Positions 1 through 7,161 are shown, counted from the first letter of the stretch. The stretch: DNA of 7,335 nt from Bacilli bacterium (GCA_017617775.1 JAFZVO010000051.1:1-7335), one strand, 5' to 3'. Program-made: numbers and translations. Notes: generated from the sequence alone by a model not told the origin.

Positions 1-1374
1 CTCGTTGGTATTGTTTTATCCATTTTAAGACAACGCAAGAGATACATTTTTTACATCTTATCATTCTTATTATCTGTCGCAGCGGCCTTAGATTTTGTCG
101 CTAACTTTGATGCTTATCTCAAGGTTTTCACAGATAAATCATTATTTGATAAATCATTAAATACATTAGGCCTCGTCTATGGTTATGGTCTCATCATTGG
201 TGGTTTACTTGCTTACCTCACACTTTTCTTTGTCTATTTCTTAGGCTTAGGTCGTGCGAGAGTGTTATTACAAGCTGCCGAAGAAGAAGTCCCTGCACCA
301 GTTGAAGAACCAGCTCCTGCTGAAGAACCAGTCCCAGAAGAGAGCCCAGAAGCTCCTGCTGAAGACGAAGAAGAAGATTTCGCTTTAGCGGCAGTCAATA
401 ACGAACCAGAAGCTACTGAAGAAGTGAAGGAAGAGGAACAACCAGAAGAACAACCATTAGCGGACTTCGCAGTTGAACCAGAAGAACTCCCAGCACAACC
501 AGAAGAAGTAGTTGTTGAAGAAGTTCCACAAGATGATGATCCTGAGAAAGCTCCTGTCACTAGACAAGATCTCGCTTCCATCTTAAGAGATGTCGTTAGA
601 GATATCGTCAGAGATGAAATCGCTCGTGCTAATGCTGATAAAGAAGAAGAGAAGAAAGAGGAAAAACCACAATTCACTAATAATGGCGGATTCCCAGCGA
701 TTACTGGTGCGACATTTGGTGGTCCATTAGTGGTTCAATATTTCAATGGTGGTATCAACGCTCCTGCTGAACCAGCACCTGCTCCAGCTCCTCAACCAGC
801 TCCAAAAGCTGAACCAGCCCCTGCTCCAGCCCCTGCTGAAGAACCAAAGGCTGAAGAACCAGCACCTCAACCAGAACCAGAACCAGCACCTGCTCCAGCA
901 GTTGAACCAGTGTTAGGTCCAGTCGTGGAAGAGAAACCAAAGAACCCAATCATCAGAATTCCATTCGTCGATAGACTTCTCGATTCTGAGCAAGATGTCC
1001 AAGACATCTATAATGAAATCAAAAACGAATTACTCTCCTGGGGTTTACATTCTAGAGTGAGCAATAGCGGTGATGCTTTCCGTCTCCATACGAAGACATA
1101 TTGTAAAGTAACTGTTGCTGGCAAGAGCTTAAAACTCTACTTAGCTCTCGACCCAGCCGACTACGCCGATTCAACTCTCCCAATTCAAGACGCATCTGAA
1201 AAGGGCTTATATGTCGATATCCCACTCGTGTTCAAAGTCAAGAGCGGTTTATCCGTCAGAAGAGCCAAACAGCTCATTAAAGACGCTTGTGAAAAAGATG
1301 GCTTGAGCCAAGAAGAAGTTGGCACAGTCAACTGGATTAAAGAATTAAAAGCTGAACAAAAAGCGAAAAAATAA
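1..1374 (+). CDS. Membrane protein with Glu/Pro/Ala-rich linker and conserved Firmicutes C-terminal domain, 5' truncated
   Basis: The reading frame is open from base 1 to TAA at 1372-1374 (457 residues visible), so the true start lies left of the window. GTG at 262 is only an internal Val codon (residue 88). Residues 1-9 end one hydrophobic segment, RQRKR follows, and further membrane segments lie near 15-33 and 57-84. The rest should be cytoplasmic, given the Arg-containing GRAR after the last segment. Residues about 92-180 are very acidic and Pro-rich. Residues 186-224 form a charged helix with RDVVRDIVRDE. Residues 254-303 are a Pro/Ala/Glu repeat. Residues 315-457 form a folded domain with KNELLSW (341-347) and LYLALDP (379-385). 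I recognise that pattern as a recurrent uncharacterised C-terminal domain of Firmicutes proteins. Its function is unknown; a scaffold or envelope role is only a guess. An intrinsic terminator follows the stop. I am confident it is a gene but not of its role. Confidence 0.85.
   Translation, partial: LVGIVLSILRQRKRYIFYILSFLLSVAAALDFVANFDAYLKVFTDKSLFDKSLNTLGLVYGYGLIIGGLLAYLTLFFVYFLGLGRARVLLQAAEEEVPAPVEEPAPAEEPVPEESPEAPAEDEEEDFALAAVNNEPEATEEVKEEEQPEEQPLADFAVEPEELPAQPEEVVVEEVPQDDDPEKAPVTRQDLASILRDVVRDIVRDEIARANADKEEEKKEEKPQFTNNGGFPAITGATFGGPLVVQYFNGGINAPAEPAPAPAPQPAPKAEPAPAPAPAEEPKAEEPAPQPEPEPAPAPAVEPVLGPVVEEKPKNPIIRIPFVDRLLDSEQDVQDIYNEIKNELLSWGLHSRVSNSGDAFRLHTKTYCKVTVAGKSLKLYLALDPADYADSTLPIQDASEKGLYVDIPLVFKVKSGLSVRRAKQLIKDACEKDGLSQEEVGTVNWIKELKAEQKAKK
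760..909 (+). repeat. In-frame imperfect Pro/Ala/Glu-coding repeat
   Basis: Short units built from GAACCAGCACCT, GCTCCAGC and close variants recur in frame and encode PAPAPA, AEPAPAPAP and PEPEPAPA stretches in the linker of the truncated membrane protein. The units are degenerate and not exact copies. They most likely reflect an extended flexible linker and codon preference (CCA, GCT, GAA) rather than a mobile or regulatory repeat. Length variation between strains is plausible. Confidence 0.7.
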
Positions 1375-1393
1375 TCCAACTTAAAGCAAAACG

Positions 1394-1425
1394 AAAAGGT
1401 ATGTTCTTTCATACCTTTTTTGTTT
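1394..1425 (+). terminator. Intrinsic terminator after the Pro/Glu-rich membrane protein gene
   Basis: AAAAGGTATG (1394-1403) and CATACCTTTT (1410-1419) form a perfect 10-bp stem around the loop TTCTTT. The T-rich run continues to TTTTTTG at 1416-1422. It lies 20 bases after the TAA stop. On the minus strand the stem is followed by TTTTCGTTTT, so it could also act weakly in that direction, although no minus-strand gene runs into it. Confidence 0.9.
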
Positions 1426-1449
1426 ATGTTAATATACATATTGCTGAAT

Positions 1450-2466
1450 ATGCCTGACTATATATCGTGGATCTTAATTGGGGTGTGCCTTCTTGGGCAC
1501 TTCTTCTTTTCCGCATGCGAAACCGCGTTAGCATCCTGCAATCGCTTCCGTATGAATGTCCTCGCCGAAGAAGGTAATAAATCCGCGAAGTTAGTCAATA
1601 AGGTGATCGAGAAATTCGACCGCGCTTTAACGACTATTTTAATCGGTAACAATATCTTTGCGGTCGGTATCTCTGCGATTGCTACTCTGCTCTTTTATAA
1701 CTATTTATCGGGAACAGATTTAGAACAATATGTCTCAATTATCTCATCCGTGATTTTCACTTTTGTGGTCTATATTCTCGCGGATACTTTGCCAAAGACT
1801 ATTGCTAAAGCAATCCCTGACACTTTATCTCTAGCTTTTATCTATCCAATTTATTGGTTTACCCTTATTCTTTTCCCAATCAGTGTTATCTTTGAAGGAT
1901 TGATGAAACTCATCGAAAAAATCTTTAAAGTCGATGATGATCAAACATTTACCCAAGAAGATTTTGAGAATGTTGTCGAACAGATTGAAGAAGAGGGAAG
2001 AATTGAAGAGGAGAACAGTGAAATCATTCATTCCGCTTTCGAATTCATCGACACTCCATTAAAAGATGTCATCACTTATAAAGATAAAATGTACGCTTTA
2101 AACATCGATGAATTAGATAACGATAAACTCGTCCAGATCATCAAAGAAACGACATATTCAAGAATTCCGATTTATCAGGAGAATGATGATAATTTCATCG
2201 GCATTTTGCACGTTAAATACTTCGTCGAAATGTATTTAGAAAATCCTGATCTCAGTATTGAGAAATATTTGCAAAAACCATTTTTTGTCCCAAATAATAT
2301 CGATTTATTAGATCTTTTAGATGGCTTTAAAAAATCACGCACTCATCTCGCTTTGGTGAAGAAAGATGAGCACATTATTGGGATGGTCACATTAGAAGAT
2401 GTTTTAGAAGTTCTCGTTGAAGATATCAGCGAGCCAAATCGCATCAAAAGGAGCGCGAGACTATGA
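1450..2466 (+). CDS. CNNM/CorC-type membrane protein, short form (DUF21 + degenerate CBS pair)
   Basis: A member of the HlyC/CorC (CNNM) family, which moves or controls Mg2+ and related cations across the membrane. From ATG 1450 it has 338 residues. The DUF21 membrane domain covers about 1-150, with FSACETA (20-26), IGNN (65-68) and ADTLPK (111-116), where relatives usually have SExLPK. A Glu-rich linker (165-195) leads into a CBS pair (about 200-325) with SRIPIY (237-242) and GMVTLEDVLE (311-320). The usual MTPR motif is replaced by ITYK (208-211), and the EYGG loop by DEHII (306-310). The protein stops after the second CBS domain, so it lacks the C-terminal CorC/HlyC domain. The start is uncertain: ATG 1426 is also in frame, TTG 1420 lies inside the terminator, and none has a Shine-Dalgarno site. 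Its TGA overlaps the ATG of the next, paralogous gene. It is probably one subunit of a heteromeric CorC or a regulatory paralogue (inference). Confidence 0.9.
   Translation: MPDYISWILIGVCLLGHFFFSACETALASCNRFRMNVLAEEGNKSAKLVNKVIEKFDRALTTILIGNNIFAVGISAIATLLFYNYLSGTDLEQYVSIISSVIFTFVVYILADTLPKTIAKAIPDTLSLAFIYPIYWFTLILFPISVIFEGLMKLIEKIFKVDDDQTFTQEDFENVVEQIEEEGRIEEENSEIIHSAFEFIDTPLKDVITYKDKMYALNIDELDNDKLVQIIKETTYSRIPIYQENDDNFIGILHVKYFVEMYLENPDLSIEKYLQKPFFVPNNIDLLDLLDGFKKSRTHLALVKKDEHIIGMVTLEDVLEVLVEDISEPNRIKRSARL
2446..2453 (+). promoter_or_regulatory. Ribosome binding site of the second CorC gene
   Basis: AAAAGGAG lies 9 bases before ATG 2463, inside the coding sequence of the upstream paralogue. 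It fixes the downstream start at 2463 in an ATGA stop/start overlap and indicates translational coupling of the two CorC genes. Confidence 0.85.
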
Positions 2467-3713
2467 GTTGGTATTATTGGCTCATTTTAAGCGTTCTTCT
2501 CCTCATGAGTGCCTTTTTCTCAGTGAGCGATATGGCCTATGGTTCAGTGGATCGTAATAGACTTGTGAAAAAAGCGGAGACTAGTCGCGTCGGTCGCGTC
2601 GCTTTAAAACTCGTTGATCGATATGAATTATCCATTTCTTCCATTTTATTCGGCAATAACTTAGTGAATATCCTCGCTTCCTCTATCGTCACGATTGTCG
2701 GCACGAGCATCAATGGTGATCTAGGAGCCTCTGTTGGAGCGATCATCTTCACGATTATTCTTATCATCTTCTCCGAATTCTTACCAAAAGCCATTGCGAA
2801 GAGATTCAATTATACTCTGTGCTTAGCCTTTGCTTATCCAGTGTATTTCTTCGTGGTTTTGTTCTTTGTTTTCCTCTGGCCGATTTCTAAGATGTTCCAA
2901 TTAATTGGAAAACTATTCACCAAGAAAGCAAAAGAGGAAGAGGTAATCGGCGAAGAAGAGCTCGATGAGATGATCGATGAAATCGAGGAGAGCGGCGAGC
3001 TTGAAAAAGACGAAGCTGAACTCGTGAGAGGAGCGGTGGATCTCATCGATATCGAAGCCTATGAAATTATGACTCCTCGTGTCGATGTCTTCGCAGTCAA
3101 TGTCGAAGATGATCTCAAAGAAAAATATGATATTTCTGAACTGCTTAAACATTCGCGTATCCCCGTCTATGAGGAGACGATTGATAACATCATCGGCATC
3201 ATTCCGGTGAAGACTCTCGCGAGACTTCTCCTATCCGGAGGAGATATCGATATCCGTTCACTTCTCTATCGCCCAATCTATATTCCCCGAAATTATCAAA
3301 TCGTCAAATTATTAGATGATTTCCGTGAGGAAAGAGTCCATATTGCGATTGTCAAAGATGAATATGGTGGGACGGATGGTATCATCACCATGGAAGACAT
3401 CATCGAAGAAGTGGTCGGTGACATCTTTGATGAGACTGATGAAGTCGTCGAGGAAGTGAAGAAGATTAGAAAAGGCATCTATTTAATAGATGGTATGATG
3501 AATATTGACGATTTCTTTGAGCTCATCGACTACCATGAAGAATTCGATACGAATTATTCGACAGTTGGCGGTTTATGCCAAGAATTCTTTGAAGATTTTC
3601 CAAATGTCGGAGATAGCTTCCATATTGGCGACTATAAAATCACAATTACAAAAGCGGATCGTTACAGCGTGATCCAGGTCAAAGCCAGTCGCGTATATAG
3701 AAAAAAAGACTAA
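2463..3713 (+). CDS. CNNM/CorC (HlyC/CorC) family cation transport protein, full length
   Basis: A 416-residue protein with the complete family layout. The DUF21 membrane domain covers about 1-145, with FFSVSDMA (18-25), FGNNLVNI (63-70) and SEFLPKAIA (104-112). An acidic linker (158-190) is followed by a CBS pair (about 195-325) with canonical EIMTPR (201-206), SRIPVY (231-236), DEYGGTDG (299-306) and ITMEDIIEEVVGDI (308-321). The C-terminal CorC/HlyC domain covers about 335-412. In the family the membrane domain carries a Mg2+ site, and the Ser/Asn/Glu residues of these motifs are conserved here. The CBS pair binds ATP and gates the protein. The likely role is Na+-coupled Mg2+ export or homeostasis at the plasma membrane. 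Older names (hemolysin, CorC) should not be read as toxin function. It is co-transcribed with the shorter paralogue upstream. Its stop abuts that of the convergent gmk gene, and I see no terminator facing this direction. Confidence 0.93.
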   Translation: MSWYYWLILSVLLLMSAFFSVSDMAYGSVDRNRLVKKAETSRVGRVALKLVDRYELSISSILFGNNLVNILASSIVTIVGTSINGDLGASVGAIIFTIILIIFSEFLPKAIAKRFNYTLCLAFAYPVYFFVVLFFVFLWPISKMFQLIGKLFTKKAKEEEVIGEEELDEMIDEIEESGELEKDEAELVRGAVDLIDIEAYEIMTPRVDVFAVNVEDDLKEKYDISELLKHSRIPVYEETIDNIIGIIPVKTLARLLLSGGDIDIRSLLYRPIYIPRNYQIVKLLDDFREERVHIAIVKDEYGGTDGIITMEDIIEEVVGDIFDETDEVVEEVKKIRKGIYLIDGMMNIDDFFELIDYHEEFDTNYSTVGGLCQEFFEDFPNVGDSFHIGDYKITITKADRYSVIQVKASRVYRKKD

Positions 3714-3724
3714 CTACTTAGTCT
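3701..3724 (-). terminator. Intrinsic terminator for gmk, spanning the convergent gene junction
   Basis: Read on the minus strand, AGACTAA (3724-3718), loop GTAG (3717-3714) and TTAGTCT (3713-3707) make a 7-bp stem followed by TTTTTT (3706-3701). The gmk stop codon TAG sits in the loop, and the T-run lies inside the last codons of the convergent CorC gene. The stem is short and AT-rich, so efficiency may be modest. On the plus strand no T-run follows, so it does not serve the CorC gene. Confidence 0.65.
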
Positions 3725-4262
3725 CCCTTAAATCTAATATTTTACGATATTTTTTATAGATATATTCAGTCACTTCTTCTTGATTGTAATTTTGACTATC
3801 GACGATGACATCAACTTCGGGGAGATTATCTCTATTAAAGCGAATTTCGTCCTCTTTTAATCTCTCTTCCACACATTCCGGTTTATCTCCGCGCATGAGC
3901 ATTCTTTCTCTTCTCACTTTCTCGCAGACATCGAGATAGAAGACGACGATATGAGGGTCGTGGAGGCTGATGTAGGCGCGCATGCCATTTGGTTCAATGG
4001 CGATAACTATGTTATCGGCGACTTCGCTTTTCAAAGAACCGTAGAGATTATCGTTATACAAAGTATATTCGACGAAAAGATTCTCTTTTATCATCTCTTG
4101 AAAGCGTTCTTTGCTCACGAAATAATAATCGATTCCATCGACTTCGCCTTTGCGCATCGGACGTGTTGTCGTCGTGATGACGCGCTTAATACCGTACTCA
4201 TTCATCAGTCGCTTGGCGACTTCTGTTTTACCGCTCGCGCTCGGTCCACTCAGTACAATCAT
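3714..4262 (-). CDS. gmk: Guanylate kinase (or guanylate-kinase-like protein)
   Basis: Guanylate kinase phosphorylates GMP to GDP with ATP in the cytosol, in the GTP and dGTP supply pathway. From ATG 4262 it has 182 residues. The P-loop GPSASGKT is at 6-13. TTTTRPMRKGEVDGIDYYF (30-48) carries the GMP-binding Arg34 and Arg37 and a Tyr. VEYTLYN (64-70) and LYGS (73-76) match the GMP-site Glu and YG(S/T). A lid-like basic stretch, RRERMLMRGDKPE, is at 117-129. It departs from the usual family in places: SASGKT instead of SGVGKG, IEPNG where EIDxQG is common, and it is shorter than the typical ~200 residues. It may therefore be a divergent or secondary guanylate kinase. The start was chosen because AAAAAGG (4277-4271) precedes ATG by 8 bases. 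An upstream in-frame TTG (4310) coincides with the -35 box. It is divergent from eno and convergent with the CorC gene. Confidence 0.85.
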   Translation of the reverse strand: MIVLSGPSASGKTEVAKRLMNEYGIKRVITTTTRPMRKGEVDGIDYYFVSKERFQEMIKENLFVEYTLYNDNLYGSLKSEVADNIVIAIEPNGMRAYISLHDPHIVVFYLDVCEKVRRERMLMRGDKPECVEERLKEDEIRFNRDNLPEVDVIVDSQNYNQEEVTEYIYKKYRKILDLRETK

Positions 4263-4270
4263 CGTTTTAA

Positions 4271-4277
4271 CCTTTTT
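4271..4277 (-). promoter_or_regulatory. Ribosome binding site that sets the gmk start
   Basis: AAAAAGG on the minus strand ends 8 bases before ATG 4262. No comparable site precedes the longer in-frame TTG start at 4310, so this site supports the shorter 182-residue protein. Confidence 0.75.
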
Positions 4278-4280
4278 AGT

Positions 4281-4310
4281 ATTATAATTCGTTTTTGTCT
4301 TTTCTATCAA
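4281..4310 (-). promoter_or_regulatory. Promoter of gmk
   Basis: On the minus strand, TTGATA (4310-4305) and a perfect TATAAT (4286-4281) are separated by 18 bases, a good vegetative sigma-factor promoter. Transcription should begin near 4274-4278, leaving a leader of only about 12-16 bases before ATG 4262. The ribosome site lies almost at the transcript's 5' end. Confidence 0.75.
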
Positions 4311-4344
4311 TAGAGAATCGAAATGAGTCTTTTATCGCCCTGTT

Positions 4345-4363
4345 TTTCTTAAAAGTTAAGAAA
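4345..4363. promoter_or_regulatory. Inverted repeat between gmk and eno, possible operator
   Basis: TTTCTTAA (4345-4352), spacer AAG and TTAAGAAA (4356-4363) make a perfect 8-bp inverted repeat. It lies about 26 bases upstream of the eno -10 box and about 35 bases upstream of the gmk -35 box. The position suits a regulator site. The sequence is AT-rich and could arise by chance, so only the symmetry is certain. Confidence 0.35.
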
Positions 4364-4389
4364 TTATGTAAATGTTTTCATTTTTTATT

Positions 4390-4395
4390 TATAAT
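4390..4395 (+). promoter_or_regulatory. -10 box of the eno promoter
   Basis: A perfect TATAAT lies 32 bases before the eno start. At 17-base spacing the -35 position holds TGTAAA (4367-4372), a poor match, so the promoter may rely on an activator, or on the strong -10 and the A/T-rich spacer. The transcript would start near 4402, giving a leader of about 25 bases. Confidence 0.6.
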
Positions 4396-4397
4396 GA

Positions 4398-5726
<1,329 letters not shown>

Positions 5727-5751
5727 AAAAAGTTAAAAAAATTAAAAATTT

Positions 5752-5780
5752 AGCCTATCTAATAAGATAGGCTTTTTTTT
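5752..5780 (+). terminator. Intrinsic terminator after eno
   Basis: AGCCTATCT (5752-5760), loop AATA and AGATAGGCT (5765-5773) form a perfect 9-bp stem followed by seven Ts (5774-5780). It lies 25 bases after the eno stop and should separate eno from the unrecognised genes downstream. Confidence 0.95.
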
Positions 5781-5830
5781 CGTCAAAAATTCCCGCGTAA
5801 AAATTTTCGATTTTTGCCCTCTTTATATAT

Positions 5831-5837
5831 AGGGGGA
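5831..5837 (+). promoter_or_regulatory. Ribosome binding site of the 101-aa protein, with weak promoter-like sequence upstream
   Basis: AGGGGGA ends 6 bases before GTG 5844 and decides that start over TTG 5814 and ATG 5862. Directly upstream, TATATATA (5824-5831) could hold a -10 box, but it would place the transcript start inside the ribosome site and no good -35 is visible. The promoter of this gene run is therefore unresolved. Confidence 0.6.
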
Positions 5838-5843
5838 AATTTT

Positions 5844-6149
5844 GTGAACTCACTAAAAAGCATGGCAAAAATGGAAGATGAAGTGAACGTTATTGCGTCA
5901 ATCTATAATCATAAAGTTTTCAATATCATCCATAATACCCAATCAACTTTCATACCCAATAATCTACTTTATGTTCATCGCGTGGAAGAAGCTTTAAGCG
6001 CGCTTGATGGGCACCTCCAAGAATTGATTAAGAACGATTTCATCAACCGCCATTCTCCTAACTGGTGGAAGCCGCTTTACCCATGCAAATATTATCTGAA
6101 ATTAAGATATAAAGCGGTGAGTTCCTTTCTGATGCATTTCTATGGTTAA
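5844..6149 (+). CDS. Small soluble protein of unknown function (101 aa), possibly helix-turn-helix-like
   Basis: I do not recognise this gene with confidence. From GTG 5844 it encodes 101 residues with no membrane segment. The C-terminal half (about 46-99) contains RVEEALSALDGHLQELIKNDF (46-66), then NWWKPLY (73-79) and YYLKLRYKAVSSFL (83-96). That spacing resembles short Firmicutes and Mollicutes proteins, and the ArpU/sigma-region-4-like regulators, in which a helix, a WW or W, a YSxxTYY-like turn and an R-x-K-A-x-x-x-F recognition helix follow each other. On that basis it may be a small DNA-binding or regulatory protein, or one of the uncharacterised ~100-aa Mollicutes families. This is inference from pattern only. 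A strong ribosome site supports the GTG start. Its last 8 bases overlap the next gene, indicating coupling. Confidence 0.7.
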   Translation: MNSLKSMAKMEDEVNVIASIYNHKVFNIIHNTQSTFIPNNLLYVHRVEEALSALDGHLQELIKNDFINRHSPNWWKPLYPCKYYLKLRYKAVSSFLMHFYG

Positions 6150-7161
6150 ACATTTCTGGTCTTTGTTTATGGCATTATTAATACTCCTCATCCCTTTCTT
6201 GTTCCAACAAGGGAACCTTCTATATACCAAAAGCCGTAGAAACGCATCTTCTTCCCCCATCCTTTTTACGAGTTCAACTTTATATGGACCATATGAAGCA
6301 GGTGACGAAGCGACTTTTACTTGGTCATATACGAATGTGTCAGGAATAAACTATAGTTCGGTCAACGATTACATCATCCTCGATTGTCCCTCTTATTCTT
6401 CTGTTCCTTTCCATACTAAGAGAGTGGGTAAACACGCTTTACCAGCAGGTTCATCTCAAACCTGTTCTTTTACATACAAGATATCGTCTGCGAGATTTAA
6501 TACCGAATCAGGCATCATCATTAGGGTCGGCGTGCATTATGCCAATTCATATCTTTCTCTTCTCGAAAAGAGAATAAGACCAATAGATAGCAGGACCATC
6601 AATCCACTTAATTATCGTTCCTCCCCATATGTGATTAGAGAACGATCTTTCTATTTTAAGGATATTGATGTTGAGGAGAGTTTCTTATTCGATGAATATC
6701 GCGATTACGTAGAATGCGACGAGTATAATCGCCTTCTCTTTGGCAATCTCTCGTTTAAATATAGTTATCCAACCTCTTTATCATATCAATCAGCGTCGAT
6801 CAAATTTATGGATCCCGAGAATCTATTTCCTTCTATTAGAAAAGATGGTGATGGATATCGTTACCTTTCTATTAATCTCGTTGAAAAAGAAGGGAGAGTA
6901 GTCGTGGATTTTCCATCGCTATATTATAATCCAGTAACTTTAGTGACAAATGATCAAGGAATCGGAAATAAAACCCGATATCTCTATGTCCCAAAAGGGA
7001 AGAGCAAAAAACTAAAAGAATACGAGTTCATCATAGAAGCGAGAGGGTTAGGAATTAATAAAACCAGTTTCTCTCATTGTTTAGAAACATCGATCTCTCC
7101 TTTCTATCTAGGAGATTGTCTCGATGCGGACTACTGCGTCATCGGAGGAATTAAAGAATGA
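6142..7161 (+). CDS. Membrane-anchored, probably extracellular protein of unknown function
   Basis: Not recognised. The 339 residues begin with one hydrophobic segment (about 5-21, after VKH), a signal peptide or N-terminal anchor without a lipobox Cys. The remainder is rich in Ser, Tyr and alternating hydrophobic residues and lacks long helices, so it should be a beta-rich exported domain. Residues about 41-135 read like an Ig-type beta-sandwich: GPYEAGDEATFTWSYTN (49-65), then LPAGSSQTCSFTYKI (100-114) and IIIRVGVHY (125-133). A second beta-rich part runs from 165 to the end. Six Cys (82, 108, 192, 313, 326, 332) could pair outside the cell. ATG 6142 lacks a good ribosome site (AGCGGTGAG is about 20 bases away) and overlaps the previous stop, so it probably depends on translational coupling. 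ATA, AGG and mixed Pro codons are common, unlike eno, indicating lower expression or different ancestry. Confidence 0.8.
   Translation: MVKHFWSLFMALLILLIPFLFQQGNLLYTKSRRNASSSPILFTSSTLYGPYEAGDEATFTWSYTNVSGINYSSVNDYIILDCPSYSSVPFHTKRVGKHALPAGSSQTCSFTYKISSARFNTESGIIIRVGVHYANSYLSLLEKRIRPIDSRTINPLNYRSSPYVIRERSFYFKDIDVEESFLFDEYRDYVECDEYNRLLFGNLSFKYSYPTSLSYQSASIKFMDPENLFPSIRKDGDGYRYLSINLVEKEGRVVVDFPSLYYNPVTLVTNDQGIGNKTRYLYVPKGKSKKLKEYEFIIEARGLGINKTSFSHCLETSISPFYLGDCLDADYCVIGGIKE
7144..7149 (+). promoter_or_regulatory. Ribosome binding site of the right-edge gene
   Basis: GGAGGA lies 8 bases before ATG 7158, inside the end of the upstream gene. It is the best ribosome site of this three-gene run and fixes the start at the ATGA overlap. 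Confidence 0.85.

Noticed and set aside
234..677. Minus-strand open frame of 147 codons, Ser/Gly/Ala-rich
   Set aside because: It is the antisense shadow of the Glu/Pro/Ala-rich linker; the repetitive coding strand keeps the opposite frame open. No ribosome site or recognisable domain.
760..909. CRISPR-like or mobile repeat
   Set aside because: The units are short, imperfect, in frame and encode a Pro/Ala/Glu linker; there are no regular spacers.
755..949. Minus-strand open frame rich in Leu, Val, Glu and Gln
   Set aside because: It is the antisense reading of the Pro/Ala-coding repeat (TGG/AGC/TTC codon shadows), with no start context.
262..1374. GTG at 262 as the start of the first gene
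   Set aside because: The same frame is open to base 1 and encodes membrane helices directly upstream; there is no ribosome site before 262, so the gene is cut by the window edge.
1420..1449. TTG 1420 as the start of the first CorC gene
   Set aside because: It lies inside the terminator stem/T-run, and the extra residues add nothing that matches the family N terminus.
3951..4313. Plus-strand open frame of 120 codons opposite gmk
   Set aside because: It overlaps a clear guanylate kinase coding sequence and its promoter, has no ribosome site, and its protein resembles nothing.
5814..5843. TTG 5814 as the start of the 101-aa protein
   Set aside because: The ribosome site AGGGGGA (5831-5837) lies downstream of it and is placed correctly for GTG 5844.
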